Under the pieces are notes generated by a model. It was not told where the DNA came from, did not search any database, and was given only the letters and a program-made list of their open reading frames with translations. DNA of 64,000 nt from Microbacterium sp. M28 (GTDB lineage Bacteria; Actinomycetota; Actinomycetes; Actinomycetales; Microbacteriaceae). Positions within the stretch are counted from its first letter, which is position 1. Each line of letters begins with the position of its first letter. Positions 1 to 7,818 of the stretch are shown piece by piece. The stretch lies in contig NZ_CP107546.1 of the NCBI RefSeq assembly GCF_025836995.1, positions 1,674,001-1,738,000 on the forward strand, given 5' to 3'. Made by a program: the position numbers and the translations under genes.

Positions 1-199
1 AGCCGGCGATGCGCTCGGGCTTGAACGTTCCCAATCCGGTGCGCAGGAAGATCACGTTGACCCCGGCAGTCGGATGCTCGAGCGACACGAATCCTTCGGC
101 AGCCATGGCCTCGGTGAACCCGAAATGGGTGATCGCGAAGTGCGCAGACGCCTGTTCGTCCGGCACGTTGAGTGACACTGCGGTGGCGTTGATCTGCAT
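1..199 (-). CDS. VOC (glyoxalase-fold) protein, 3' end cut by window edge
   Basis: Only the first 66 codons are inside the window. The start is ATG at 199, preceded by a GAGAGGG ribosome site. The peptide begins MQINATAVSLNVPDEQASA and continues with a His-Phe pair and a beta strand typical of the first half of a VOC (glyoxalase/bleomycin-resistance/dioxygenase) module. It is divergent from the TetR gene at 285, and a palindrome lies between the two starts, so it is probably a target of that repressor. The substrate cannot be told. Confidence 0.7.
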   Translation of the reverse strand, partial: MQINATAVSLNVPDEQASAHFAITHFGFTEAMAAEGFVSLEHPTAGVNVIFLRTGLGTFKPERIAG

Positions 200-222
200 G
201 GGGCCCTCTCGTCGTTATACAA

Positions 223-235
223 TGTACGATGTACA
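223..235. promoter_or_regulatory. Candidate TetR operator
   Basis: TGTACGATGTACA is a perfect dyad (arms TGTAC/GTACA, 3-base spacer). It lies between the divergent VOC and TetR starts, 24 bases upstream of the VOC ATG, where a repressor would cover promoters of both genes. The assignment rests on position and symmetry only. Confidence 0.5.
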
Positions 236-284
236 GCGTAATGGGACGGCTCGATATTCCGCATCCGAGAAAGAAGTCGACGGC

Positions 285-1019
285 ATGGTTCAGCACCTGA
301 TCGATCTGCTCTGGGCAGACCACGTCGAGGCTCCTCGGGCGGGCCGCCGAGGGCCGCGGTCGCGCCTGACCGGCACGGAGGTCGTCGATGCGGCGATCGA
401 GATCGCTGACGCCGACGGGTTGGCCGCCGTCACGATGCGGCGACTGGGGGAGCGGCTCGGCATATCGACGATGTCCGTGTACACGCACGTCAACAGCCGG
501 GATGACCTGCTCGTCCTGATGGCGGACGCGACGCGGCATCGGATGCCTCGACCCCTGTTCGCGCAGAAGGACTGGCGCTCGCGCGTCCGCGCTGTCGCGG
601 AAGCCGAGCGAGAGCTGTTCCTGTCGCACCTCTGGCTCCTCGAGGTGACAGATCCGCGAACGGCACTCGGGCCGGGCGCCATCGCCCAGTACGACCATGA
701 CCTGCACGCCTTCGACGGCACCGGCCTCGACGACGTCACGCGGGATGCCGCCGTGACGTTCGTCCTCGACTTCGTCCGGTCGGCGGCTCGCGCGATCGCG
801 ACGACGCCGGTTGGAATGGGGGAGGAGTGGGAGTCGCTCGGCGCGCGCCTCGATCGCTATGTCGGTGACGACTTCCCCCTTGCCACGCGCGTCGGCGCGG
901 CCGCAGGTGCAACGATGCAGGCGGCTTACAGCCCCGACCATGCCTGGCGTTTCGGCGTGGAGCGGGTGATCGACGGGTTGGCCGTGCTCGTTCAGGAGAC
1001 TCCATCGCCGGGGGAGTGA
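285..1019 (+). CDS. TetR/AcrR family transcriptional regulator
   Basis: This is a 244-residue regulator. A basic tail (RAGRRGPRSRLT) is followed by a TetR helix-turn-helix at about residues 27-72 (TEVVDAAIEIADADG, then a recognition helix around ISTMSVYTHV). The larger C-terminal half resembles the TetR_C_1 ligand domain of the tetracycline repressor type. ATG 285 was chosen because the frame upstream runs through the intergenic palindrome and has no family similarity; the ribosome site (GAGAAAG) is weak. It is divergent from a VOC gene that it probably represses. The ligand is unknown. Confidence 0.8.
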   Translation: MVQHLIDLLWADHVEAPRAGRRGPRSRLTGTEVVDAAIEIADADGLAAVTMRRLGERLGISTMSVYTHVNSRDDLLVLMADATRHRMPRPLFAQKDWRSRVRAVAEAERELFLSHLWLLEVTDPRTALGPGAIAQYDHDLHAFDGTGLDDVTRDAAVTFVLDFVRSAARAIATTPVGMGEEWESLGARLDRYVGDDFPLATRVGAAAGATMQAAYSPDHAWRFGVERVIDGLAVLVQETPSPGE

Positions 1020-1050
1020 GACTCGCGCGCGGCTCTGGGAGAATCTGCCT

Positions 1051-1581
1051 ATGCCCGCGGATACCCCACTCAGCGCTCTCGACACCGAGCGCCTCATCCT
1101 GCGGCGCTCCGAGGAGTCGGACGCGGTCGTCTTCCGGCAGCTCTGGACCGAACGCGACGGGCGGGTTCCGCCGCATCGGCAGATCGACGCGGCAGGGCGT
1201 CCTTCGACAGAGGACATCGCGGCCAACCTTCGGTCCAAGCGGGCGGACATGAGGCCGGGGCTGCTCACCGTCGTGCGCCGGGATCTCGGCGATGTGATCG
1301 GCTACTGCGGCGTGGTGTTCGACGGCAATGGCGAACCAGACGAGCCGGAACTCGCGTTCGAGCTTCTGCAAGCGGTGCACAACCGTGGCTACGCGACCGA
1401 GGCCGGGCAGGCGGTGCTGGCATGGGCGGATTCCGCCGGCTACCGACGCGTCTGGGCCAGCGTGTGGGACTGGAATCTCGCATCACGACGAGCGCTCGAG
1501 AAGCTCGGGTTCATCGAGAGCGGTCGAGTCGTCAAGGAGAGCGAACACGGCCGGTCACTGCTGACCGTCCGTGAGCTCTGA
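1051..1581 (+). CDS. GNAT family N-acetyltransferase (RimJ/RimL type)
   Basis: This 176-residue protein begins with LDTERLILRR, the hallmark first strand of the Acetyltransf_3 (RimJ/RimL-like) branch. The acetyl-CoA-binding segment is around residues 120-135 (HNRGYATEAGQAVL), and the C-terminal NLASRRALEKLGF helix-strand is the usual motif B end. It should transfer acetyl from acetyl-CoA to an amine, often a protein N-terminus or a small molecule; the substrate is not readable. It lies 31 bases after the TetR gene in the same direction and may be co-transcribed or have its own weak promoter. Confidence 0.85.
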   Translation: MPADTPLSALDTERLILRRSEESDAVVFRQLWTERDGRVPPHRQIDAAGRPSTEDIAANLRSKRADMRPGLLTVVRRDLGDVIGYCGVVFDGNGEPDEPELAFELLQAVHNRGYATEAGQAVLAWADSAGYRRVWASVWDWNLASRRALEKLGFIESGRVVKESEHGRSLLTVREL

Positions 1582-1602
1582 GAGAGGTGACGTGCGTTCC
1601 GT

Positions 1603-1608
1603 TAGGCT
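1603..1608 (+). promoter_or_regulatory. -10 box of a leaderless promoter
   Basis: TAGGCT ends exactly six bases before the ATG at 1615 and there is no ribosome-binding site. Transcription would start at or next to the A of the start codon. Confidence 0.5.
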
Positions 1609-1614
1609 CATCGC

Positions 1615-1854
1615 ATGCCTGAGTCCGTGAATCCGCTGGTGCCCGCCTGGTACGACATCGCGTGGTCGGGTGCAGCGGCCGTCACGTTCATTCTTCTCGT
1701 GATCTCACTCATCTCGGTCGCACGTGCGGCCAGATCGCTTTCATCGTTTCAAGCGCTCGCGTGGACGCTGGTCGCGATCTTCGTACCGGTCATCGGGCCA
1801 CTGGCGTGGCTGTTCATCGGGCGGCGTTCACTCGGCGCCTCCAGAAGCGCCTGA
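1615..1854 (+). CDS. PLDc_N domain small membrane protein
   Basis: A 79-residue protein with two hydrophobic helices, at about residues 16-36 and 47-68. The second ends in PVIGPLAWLFIGRR, the conserved PLDc_N motif that precedes the catalytic domains of cardiolipin synthases. Here the motif stands alone, as it often does in actinobacteria. It is an inner-membrane protein of unknown function. There is no Shine-Dalgarno sequence, but a TAGGCT -10 box six bases upstream suggests leaderless translation. Confidence 0.75.
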   Translation: MPESVNPLVPAWYDIAWSGAAAVTFILLVISLISVARAARSLSSFQALAWTLVAIFVPVIGPLAWLFIGRRSLGASRSA

Positions 1855-2009
1855 ACCGCGAGCACGCGCGGTCGACTGGCGATGCGGGAGCGGTTCGTTC
1901 GCTCGAACTGACATAATGTGCATTATCGGTGAAACCAGGCAGCATTGTATGGGGCTGTGACAGGCGTCAGCGCGATCCTCGTCCGGATCGACCTGGCATG
2001 ATCGGATCC

Positions 2010-3167
2010 ATGCCCGATTCACGTTCCCTGACGTTGTGCTGTCTGCTCTGGGCGCGACCGGGTCTCGTTGCAGAGATGAGCGCGTACGAGGACGCCGTGA
2101 TCTCGCTGCTCGCAGACCACGGCGCCGAGATCCTGCATCGGGCGTTCGGCGTTGGCAACGACCAGCATCCGCACGAAGTTCAGCTGTACACGTTCCCTTC
2201 GCAAGCGTCCTTGGACGCCTTCCTCGCCGATCCACGACGCCTCGAGCTGGCGGATGAGCGCGACCGGGTCATCGCCCGAACCGAACTCTTCCCTGTGACG
2301 CTCGCACATGAACATCCTGCAGGGCTCTCAGGAGAAATCCGGATCGACTGGGAAACCGCCCGCGCGGCGAACCGCGCCAACTGGGACGACCGCGCCGCGC
2401 TGCACGAACAGGCGTACGGTCTCGACGCCTTCGACGATCCAGAGCATCTCAGCGACGTCGTCCGCCAAGATCTCCCGGTGCTGACGCGCTTCCTCGCGGA
2501 CGAGACGATCGCCGGACTCGATGTCTGCCACCTGCAGTGCCACATCGGGACCGACACGGTTTCGCTCGCGCGCGCCGGCGCAGCGGTCACCGGTGTCGAC
2601 TTCTCCCCTGCTGCGCTGCGGACCGCTGCCCGGTTCGCGGAGCGTGTCGGCGCGCACATCACCTGGGTCGAGACGGACGTCCTGGATGCCCGGGCCGCGA
2701 TGTCCGCTGACTTCGACGTCGTGTACACGAGCATCGGCACCATCACCTGGCTGAACGACCTGGACCGGTGGGCCGAACAGGTGCACGCGCTGCTCAAGCC
2801 CGGCGGGACGTTCTTCATCCGTGATGGTCACCCGACCCTCTACTCGCTGGACGAGAACGCGCCGACCCTCACGACCCGGTACGCCTACTTCGGAGACGGA
2901 CGAGCGCAGCAGTGGGACGACGAAGGGACCTACGTCGGTGACGGTAAGGTTGCGCACGCCCGCACGTACGAATGGCCGCACCCGCTGTCCGAGATCATCG
3001 GAGCGCTCCTGCGCGCTGGTCTCCGTCTGATCCATTTCGATGAGGGCAGAACACTTCCCTGGCGGTTCAGTCCGCGCATGGTGGAGGTCGATGGCGGCTT
3101 CGCATGGCCGGATGCCGAGCGCGACCTCATCCCCTGCACCTACACGATCGTCGCGCGCCGCGACTGA
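2010..3167 (+). CDS. Fused ABM/DUF1330-like domain and class I SAM methyltransferase
   Basis: A 385-residue two-domain protein. Residues 1-95 form a ferredoxin-like module of the ABM/DUF1330 type: a start SLTLCCLLWARPG, and later FPSQASLDAFLADPRR and an IARTELFPV strand. From about residue 105 a class I methyltransferase follows. Its SAM motif is CHLQCHIGTDT, the acidic post-I strand is VTGVDFSPAAL, and the later strand includes VHALLKPGGTFFIRDGHP. No stop or start codon separates the two parts. The start could also be ATG 1998. The HAD gene begins 10 bases downstream, so the two are probably co-transcribed. The substrate is unknown. Confidence 0.75.
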   Translation: MPDSRSLTLCCLLWARPGLVAEMSAYEDAVISLLADHGAEILHRAFGVGNDQHPHEVQLYTFPSQASLDAFLADPRRLELADERDRVIARTELFPVTLAHEHPAGLSGEIRIDWETARAANRANWDDRAALHEQAYGLDAFDDPEHLSDVVRQDLPVLTRFLADETIAGLDVCHLQCHIGTDTVSLARAGAAVTGVDFSPAALRTAARFAERVGAHITWVETDVLDARAAMSADFDVVYTSIGTITWLNDLDRWAEQVHALLKPGGTFFIRDGHPTLYSLDENAPTLTTRYAYFGDGRAQQWDDEGTYVGDGKVAHARTYEWPHPLSEIIGALLRAGLRLIHFDEGRTLPWRFSPRMVEVDGGFAWPDAERDLIPCTYTIVARRD

Positions 3168-3177
3168 ATCGGGATCC

Positions 3178-3810
3178 GTGAAGCAGTTCATCCTTTTCGA
3201 CAACGACGGCGTGCTGGTCGACACCGAGTACTGGTACTACAAGGCGGGCGAACGTGCGCTGGCCGAGGTCGGCGTGGCGCTCGACCTCGACCAGTATCTG
3301 CAGGACATGGCCCACGGGCTCGGCACCTGGCATCAGGCGGCTCTCGCCGGCATCGATGACCTGACGATCGACGGCCTGAAGAAGGTCCGGAACGCGTACT
3401 ATCGGGACTCGCTGCGGACCGAGCGGATCGAGATCGACGGCGTCCTCGATGTGCTCGACGAGCTCTCGCAGCACGTTCGGATGGCGATCGTGACGACGTC
3501 CAAGAAGACCGATTTCGAACTGATCCATGGCGACCGGGGCATCCTCCGCTTCATGGACTTCGTGCTCACCAGAGAGGACTACGACCAGGCCAAGCCATCG
3601 CCCGAGCCCTATCTGACAGCTCTCGAACGCTTCAGTGCCGCGAAAGCCGACGCGCTCGTCGTGGAAGACTCCACTCGGGGCCTCCGCTCGGCCGTGGCAG
3701 CAGGGATCGACTGCGTCGTCGTGCACAACGAGTTCACGAAGACGCAGGATTTCTCCGAAGCGACCTATCGCATCCGCTCGCTGAGCGAGCTCGGAGACAT
3801 TCTCTCCTGA
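3178..3810 (+). CDS. HAD superfamily hydrolase (subfamily IA, beta-phosphoglucomutase-like)
   Basis: A 210-residue HAD phosphatase starting at GTG 3178, just after the methyltransferase stop. Motif I is FDNDGVLVDTE, with the second Asp of the usual DxD kept. Motif II is IVTTSKK, the motif III lysine is in DQAKPSPEPYL, and motif IV is VVEDSTRG. The helical cap lies between motifs I and II. It acts on a small phosphorylated metabolite that cannot be inferred. It is convergent with the UvrA-like gene, with nine bases between the stops. Confidence 0.85.
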   Translation: MKQFILFDNDGVLVDTEYWYYKAGERALAEVGVALDLDQYLQDMAHGLGTWHQAALAGIDDLTIDGLKKVRNAYYRDSLRTERIEIDGVLDVLDELSQHVRMAIVTTSKKTDFELIHGDRGILRFMDFVLTREDYDQAKPSPEPYLTALERFSAAKADALVVEDSTRGLRSAVAAGIDCVVVHNEFTKTQDFSEATYRIRSLSELGDILS

Positions 3811-3819
3811 CGGCTGCCG

Positions 3820-6168
3820 TCACGCGCCGACGTACTCGGCCAGGTGCTCCCCCGTCAGCGTCGACCTGGCGGCGACGAGCTCGGCGGGTGATCCCTCGAA
3901 CACGACGCGTCCACCGTCGTGACCGGCGCCGGGTCCGATGTCGATGATCCAGTCGGCGTGCGCCATGACCGCCTGGTGATGCTCGATGACGATCACGGTC
4001 TTGCCGGCATCCACCAACCGGTCCAGCAGGCCGAGGATCGTGTCGACGTCCGCGAGGTGCAGGCCTGTCGTGGGCTCGTCGAGAACGTAGACGTCGCCCT
4101 TCTCCCCCATCTGGATGGCGAGCTTGACGCGCTGACGCTCGCCGCCGGACAGGGTGGACAACGGCTGCCCGAGGGACAGATACCCGAGGCCGACGTCCTC
4201 GAGTCGACCGAGGATGGCCATCGCCGCGGGGATCTTCGCCTCGCCATCGGAGAAGAACTCCCGCGCTTGGGACACAGGGAGATCCAGGACCTCGGTGATG
4301 TCCTTGCCGCCGAGCGTGTACTCGAGCACCGCCGCCTGGAAGCGCTTGCCTCCGCAGTCCTCGCATGGCGTCTCGATCGTGTCCATGAAACCGAGCTCGG
4401 TGATGATCACACCCGACCCCTTGCACGACGGGCAGGCACCCTCGGAGTTCGCGCTGAAGAGCGCCGGCTTGACCCCGTTCGCCTTCGCGAACGCCTTGCG
4501 GATCGGCTCGAGCAGGCCCGTGTAGGTCGCAGGGTTGCTGCGTCGCGACCCCTTGATCGCGCTCTGGTCGATCGACACGACCCCATCGCGCGGTGTGACC
4601 GAACCGTGGATCAAGGAACTCTTGCCTGAACCGGCGACCCCGGTGACGACGGTGAGCACCCCCGTCGGGATGTCGACGTCGACGTTCTGGAGATTGTTGT
4701 CGTCCGCCCCGCGGACCTCGATGACCCCGGTGCGCTCGCGCACGGCATCCTTAAGCGTCGCACGGTCGTCGAGATGGCGACCCGTGATCGTGTCGCTCGC
4801 ACGGAGTCCCTCGACGGTCCCCTCGAAGCAGATCTCGCCTCCGGCAGCACCGGCGCCCGGCCCGAGATCGACCACGTGGTCGGCGATCGTGATCGTCTCC
4901 GGCTTGTGCTCCACCACGAGCACCGTGTTGCCCTTGTCCCGCAACTGGAACAGCAACGAGTTCATCCGCTGGATGTCATGCGGATGAAGTCCGATGGTCG
5001 GCTCGTCGAAGACGTAGGTGATGTCGGTCAGCGACGAGCCGAGATGCCGGAGCATCTTGATCCGCTGCGCCTCTCCCCCGCTGAGCGTTCCACTCGGCCG
5101 GTCCAGGCTGAGATAGCCCAGGCCGAGGGTGACGAATGAGTTCAGGTTCGCGCGCAGCGCGTCCAGCAGAGGACCCGCACCGGGCAGATCCAGCTCCGCC
5201 ACCCACTCGGCGAGGTCGGTCACCTGCATCCGGCACGCATCCGCGATGCTGTTTCCTGCGATCTTCGAGGAACGCGCGCCCTCGGTCAGCCGCGTGCCAT
5301 CGCACTCCGGACACGTCTTGAACGTCGCGACCCGCTGGACGAAGGCGCGGATGTGCGGCTGAAGGGCGTCCAGATCCTTGGAGAGCATGGCTTTCGTGAT
5401 CTTGGGGATCAGGCCCTCGTAGGTCATGTTGATGCCGCTGATCTTGACCTTCGTGACCTCTCCGTAGAGGAAGAGGTGACGCTGCTTCTCCGTGAACTCG
5501 GCGATCGGCTTGTCGGCCGGGTAGAAGCCGGATGCCGAGAATCCCTTCACCATCCAGCCGTCGGCGGTGTAGCCGGGCACCATGATCGCGCCCTCGTCCA
5601 GCGACTTCGACTCGTCCACGATCTGGGCGAGATCCAGATCGGACACCGCTCCCCTGCCCTCGCAGCGCGGGCACATGCCGCCGAGGTAGATCGCGTCCTT
5701 CACGATCTTCTTCTCGCCGCCGGGCCCTGTCATGACCCCGCTCGCCTTCTGGGTCGGGATGTTGAAGGAGAACGCCGTCGGTCCACCGATATACGGCTCT
5801 CCCAGCTTCGAGAACAGGATGCGCAGCATCGCGTTCGCATCCGTCACGGTGCCGACCGTCGACCGGGGGTTGGCACCGAGGCGCTCCTGGTCGACGATGA
5901 TCGCCGTGGTGAGGCCCTCCAGCACATCGACATCGGGACGCGGCACCGAAGGCATGAACCCCTGCACGAACGCGCTGTAAGTCTCATCGATCATGCGGCG
6001 CGATTCCGCCGCGATCGTGTCGAATACGAGCGAGCTCTTGCCCGAGCCCGACACTCCGGTGAACACCGTGAGCCGGCGCTTGGGGAGGACGACGCTGACG
6101 TCCTTCAGATTGTTCTCACGGGCACCGGCCACCCGGATGCTGTCGTGCGAATCGGCGATGCTCGCCAT
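3820..6168 (-). CDS. UvrA-like tandem ABC ATPase (short, drug-resistance type)
   Basis: A 782-residue UvrA paralogue. The first nucleotide-binding domain has Walker A GVSGSGKSS at residues 38-46 and signature SGGEAQRIKM. The second has GVAGSGKSS and SGGERQRVKL. Cys pairs for zinc binding are present in CPRCEGRG, CPECDGTR, CPSCKGSG and CEDCGGKRF. It is about 150 residues shorter than true UvrA, which usually exceeds 930, so it probably lacks the UvrB-binding region and is not the housekeeping repair subunit. Start ATG 6168 has a GAGAGGA site. It is the last gene of an AraC-VOC-UvrA operon and probably protects DNA from, or displaces, a DNA-binding drug. Confidence 0.88.
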   Translation of the reverse strand: MASIADSHDSIRVAGARENNLKDVSVVLPKRRLTVFTGVSGSGKSSLVFDTIAAESRRMIDETYSAFVQGFMPSVPRPDVDVLEGLTTAIIVDQERLGANPRSTVGTVTDANAMLRILFSKLGEPYIGGPTAFSFNIPTQKASGVMTGPGGEKKIVKDAIYLGGMCPRCEGRGAVSDLDLAQIVDESKSLDEGAIMVPGYTADGWMVKGFSASGFYPADKPIAEFTEKQRHLFLYGEVTKVKISGINMTYEGLIPKITKAMLSKDLDALQPHIRAFVQRVATFKTCPECDGTRLTEGARSSKIAGNSIADACRMQVTDLAEWVAELDLPGAGPLLDALRANLNSFVTLGLGYLSLDRPSGTLSGGEAQRIKMLRHLGSSLTDITYVFDEPTIGLHPHDIQRMNSLLFQLRDKGNTVLVVEHKPETITIADHVVDLGPGAGAAGGEICFEGTVEGLRASDTITGRHLDDRATLKDAVRERTGVIEVRGADDNNLQNVDVDIPTGVLTVVTGVAGSGKSSLIHGSVTPRDGVVSIDQSAIKGSRRSNPATYTGLLEPIRKAFAKANGVKPALFSANSEGACPSCKGSGVIITELGFMDTIETPCEDCGGKRFQAAVLEYTLGGKDITEVLDLPVSQAREFFSDGEAKIPAAMAILGRLEDVGLGYLSLGQPLSTLSGGERQRVKLAIQMGEKGDVYVLDEPTTGLHLADVDTILGLLDRLVDAGKTVIVIEHHQAVMAHADWIIDIGPGAGHDGGRVVFEGSPAELVAARSTLTGEHLAEYVGA

Positions 6169-6184
6169 CGTCGTCCTCTCTGGT

Positions 6185-6592
6185 TCAGGCCTGCTGCAGA
6201 CGCACCATATTGCCCGCTGGGTCGCGGAAGGCGCAGTCGCGGATGCCGTACGGCTGGTCGATCGGTTCCTGCACGACGTCGGCGCCCTTCGCCTCGATGG
6301 CCGCGAACGCCTCGTCGACATCGTCCGTCGCGAGAACGATACCGCCGAAGCTGCCCTTCGCCATGAGCTCGAGGATCGTGGCGCGCTCGGAATCATTGAT
6401 GCCGGGGTCGACCGCGGGCGGCGTCAGCACGATCGCCGTGTCTGGCTGCCCGACGGGACCCACCGTGATCCACCTCATCTCCTGGTATCCGACGTCCTTG
6501 CGGACCTCGAATCCGAGCGTGTCGCGGTAGAAGGCGAGCGACGCCTCGGCGTCGGTGTGCGGAAGGAAACTCGCGTTGATGGTGATGTTCAT
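6185..6592 (-). CDS. VOC family protein (glyoxalase/bleomycin-resistance fold)
   Basis: A 135-residue protein with two VOC half-modules: the first opens with NASFLPHTDAEASLAFYRDTLG and the second with IVLATDDVDEAFAAIEAKG. It ends CAFRDPAGNMVRLQQ, the usual metal-site strand. ATG 6592 lies only 10 bases after the AraC-family stop, and the stop lies 16 bases before the UvrA-like start, so the three genes form one operon. It is likely a drug-binding or drug-modifying enzyme rather than glyoxalase I; the substrate is unknown. Confidence 0.85.
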   Translation of the reverse strand: MNITINASFLPHTDAEASLAFYRDTLGFEVRKDVGYQEMRWITVGPVGQPDTAIVLTPPAVDPGINDSERATILELMAKGSFGGIVLATDDVDEAFAAIEAKGADVVQEPIDQPYGIRDCAFRDPAGNMVRLQQA

Positions 6593-6602
6593 GGATTCGA
6601 CG

Positions 6603-7049
6603 CTACGGTCGCACGGCCGCTTTCGCTTCTCGATTCCTGATCGGTCTGGTGGCCTGCTTCTCGACCCACGACGGGATTCCCGGCCCGAGACCCGGATTCT
6701 CCCGATAAGCACTCGGCGGCATGCCCACCAACTCCGAGAAGCGTGTGCTGAAGGTACCCAGCGACGAGAACCCGACCTCGAAGCACACCTCCGTGACGCT
6801 GAGATCGCCGCGCCGGAGCAGCGCCATGGCCCGCTCGATCCGCCGCGTCATGAGGTAGGCGTACGGCGACTCCCCGTACGCCTGCTTGAACTGCCGGCTG
6901 AGATGGCCCGCCGACATGTGGATGCCGCGGGCCAGCGCCTCGACGTCCAGCGGCTGCGCATACTCGCGGTCGATGCGGTCCCTGACCCGACGCATCAGGA
7001 CGAGCTCCTGGAGTGCTCTGGTCGCGGCGTCGTTCACCGGACCGATCAT
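6603..7049 (-). CDS. AraC family transcriptional regulator (DNA-binding domain only)
   Basis: A 148-residue protein made almost entirely of the AraC/XylS double helix-turn-helix. The first is around LARGIHMSAGHLSRQFKQAYG and the second around VTEVCFEVGFSSLGTFSTRF, followed by the family signature GMPPSAYR. There is no separate ligand-binding domain. It starts the AraC-VOC-UvrA operon, which fits autoregulation of a resistance cassette. It is divergent from the HdeD gene at 7161. Confidence 0.9.
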   Translation of the reverse strand: MIGPVNDAATRALQELVLMRRVRDRIDREYAQPLDVEALARGIHMSAGHLSRQFKQAYGESPYAYLMTRRIERAMALLRRGDLSVTEVCFEVGFSSLGTFSTRFSELVGMPPSAYRENPGLGPGIPSWVEKQATRPIRNREAKAAVRP

Positions 7050-7160
7050 TCCAGGTCGTGACCGAGAATGACACCGCCCGCGTGCGCTTCGGCCTCTCGC
7101 CCGCGCCGCGCGCTACTCTGGGTCACGACCTTCACAGGTTCTTCCCAGAAAGGCACTCTC

Positions 7161-7754
7161 ATGTCGGACGCACTCTCCGAAGCCAAATCCGTATTCACCT
7201 CTTTGCGTGTCGCGCTCGCGGTCTCGGGCGTCCTCGCTCTCGTCGTCGGCATCCTGCTGCTGGTCTGGCCGGGCAAGTCCGCCGGCGTCCTGACCTGGAT
7301 CCTCGCGCTGTTCTTCCTGATCGCCGGACTCGTGAACATCGCGATCGGCATCTTCTCGGGCAAGGGCGGAGGCTGGGCGCGCGTCGGCCACATCGCCCTC
7401 GGCCTGCTCTACGTCGTCGTCAGCGTGATCGCGTTCGCGAACCTCGCAGCGACGACGGCCACCCTGGCGATCATCGTCGGCATCTTCATCGGCGTCGGCT
7501 GGATCGTCGACGGCATCGTGTCGCTCACGCTCATCAAGCAGGCTGCGTCCAAGGGCTGGACGATCGCGTTCGCGATCATCAGCATCATCGCGGGCGTCGT
7601 GGTGCTCTTCGCACCGCTGTACACCGTGCTCGTGCTGTGGTGGATCCTCGGCATCGCTCTCGTCGTCATCGGTATCGTGCAGATCGTCCGCGCCATCACC
7701 CTCGGCAAGGACGAGAAGTCGATCACGAACGACATCCGGACCGAGCTCGCCTGA
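7161..7754 (+). CDS. HdeD/DUF308 family membrane protein
   Basis: A 197-residue integral membrane protein with six hydrophobic helices in three helix pairs, the internal-repeat layout of the HdeD/DUF308 family. Repeats open with phrases such as ALVVGILLLVWPG, ALGLLYVVVSVIA and SIIAGVVVLFAPL. It ends in a charged cytoplasmic tail. Start ATG 7161 follows an AGAAAGG site. Family members are linked to acid or general stress in enterobacteria; the role here is unknown. A strong hairpin terminator follows the stop. Confidence 0.85.
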   Translation: MSDALSEAKSVFTSLRVALAVSGVLALVVGILLLVWPGKSAGVLTWILALFFLIAGLVNIAIGIFSGKGGGWARVGHIALGLLYVVVSVIAFANLAATTATLAIIVGIFIGVGWIVDGIVSLTLIKQAASKGWTIAFAIISIIAGVVVLFAPLYTVLVLWWILGIALVVIGIVQIVRAITLGKDEKSITNDIRTELA

Positions 7755-7770
7755 GATCGCTCCGACGACA

Positions 7771-7806
7771 GAACGGCCCCGTCTGCATCAGCAGGCGGGG
7801 CCGTTC
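7771..7806. terminator. Bidirectional hairpin terminator
   Basis: A long inverted repeat, AACGGCCCCG...CGGGGCCGTT extended by CTGC/GCAG around a short loop, lies between the convergent HdeD and SDR genes. A T-rich run follows on the plus strand. Confidence 0.8.
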
Positions 7807-7818
7807 TCTCGTGATCGG

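Noticed and set aside
5353..6366. A 337-codon plus-strand frame opposite the UvrA-like gene
   Set aside because: It is a frame mirror of a gene with both Walker and signature motifs; its own translation is Arg/His-rich without a domain.
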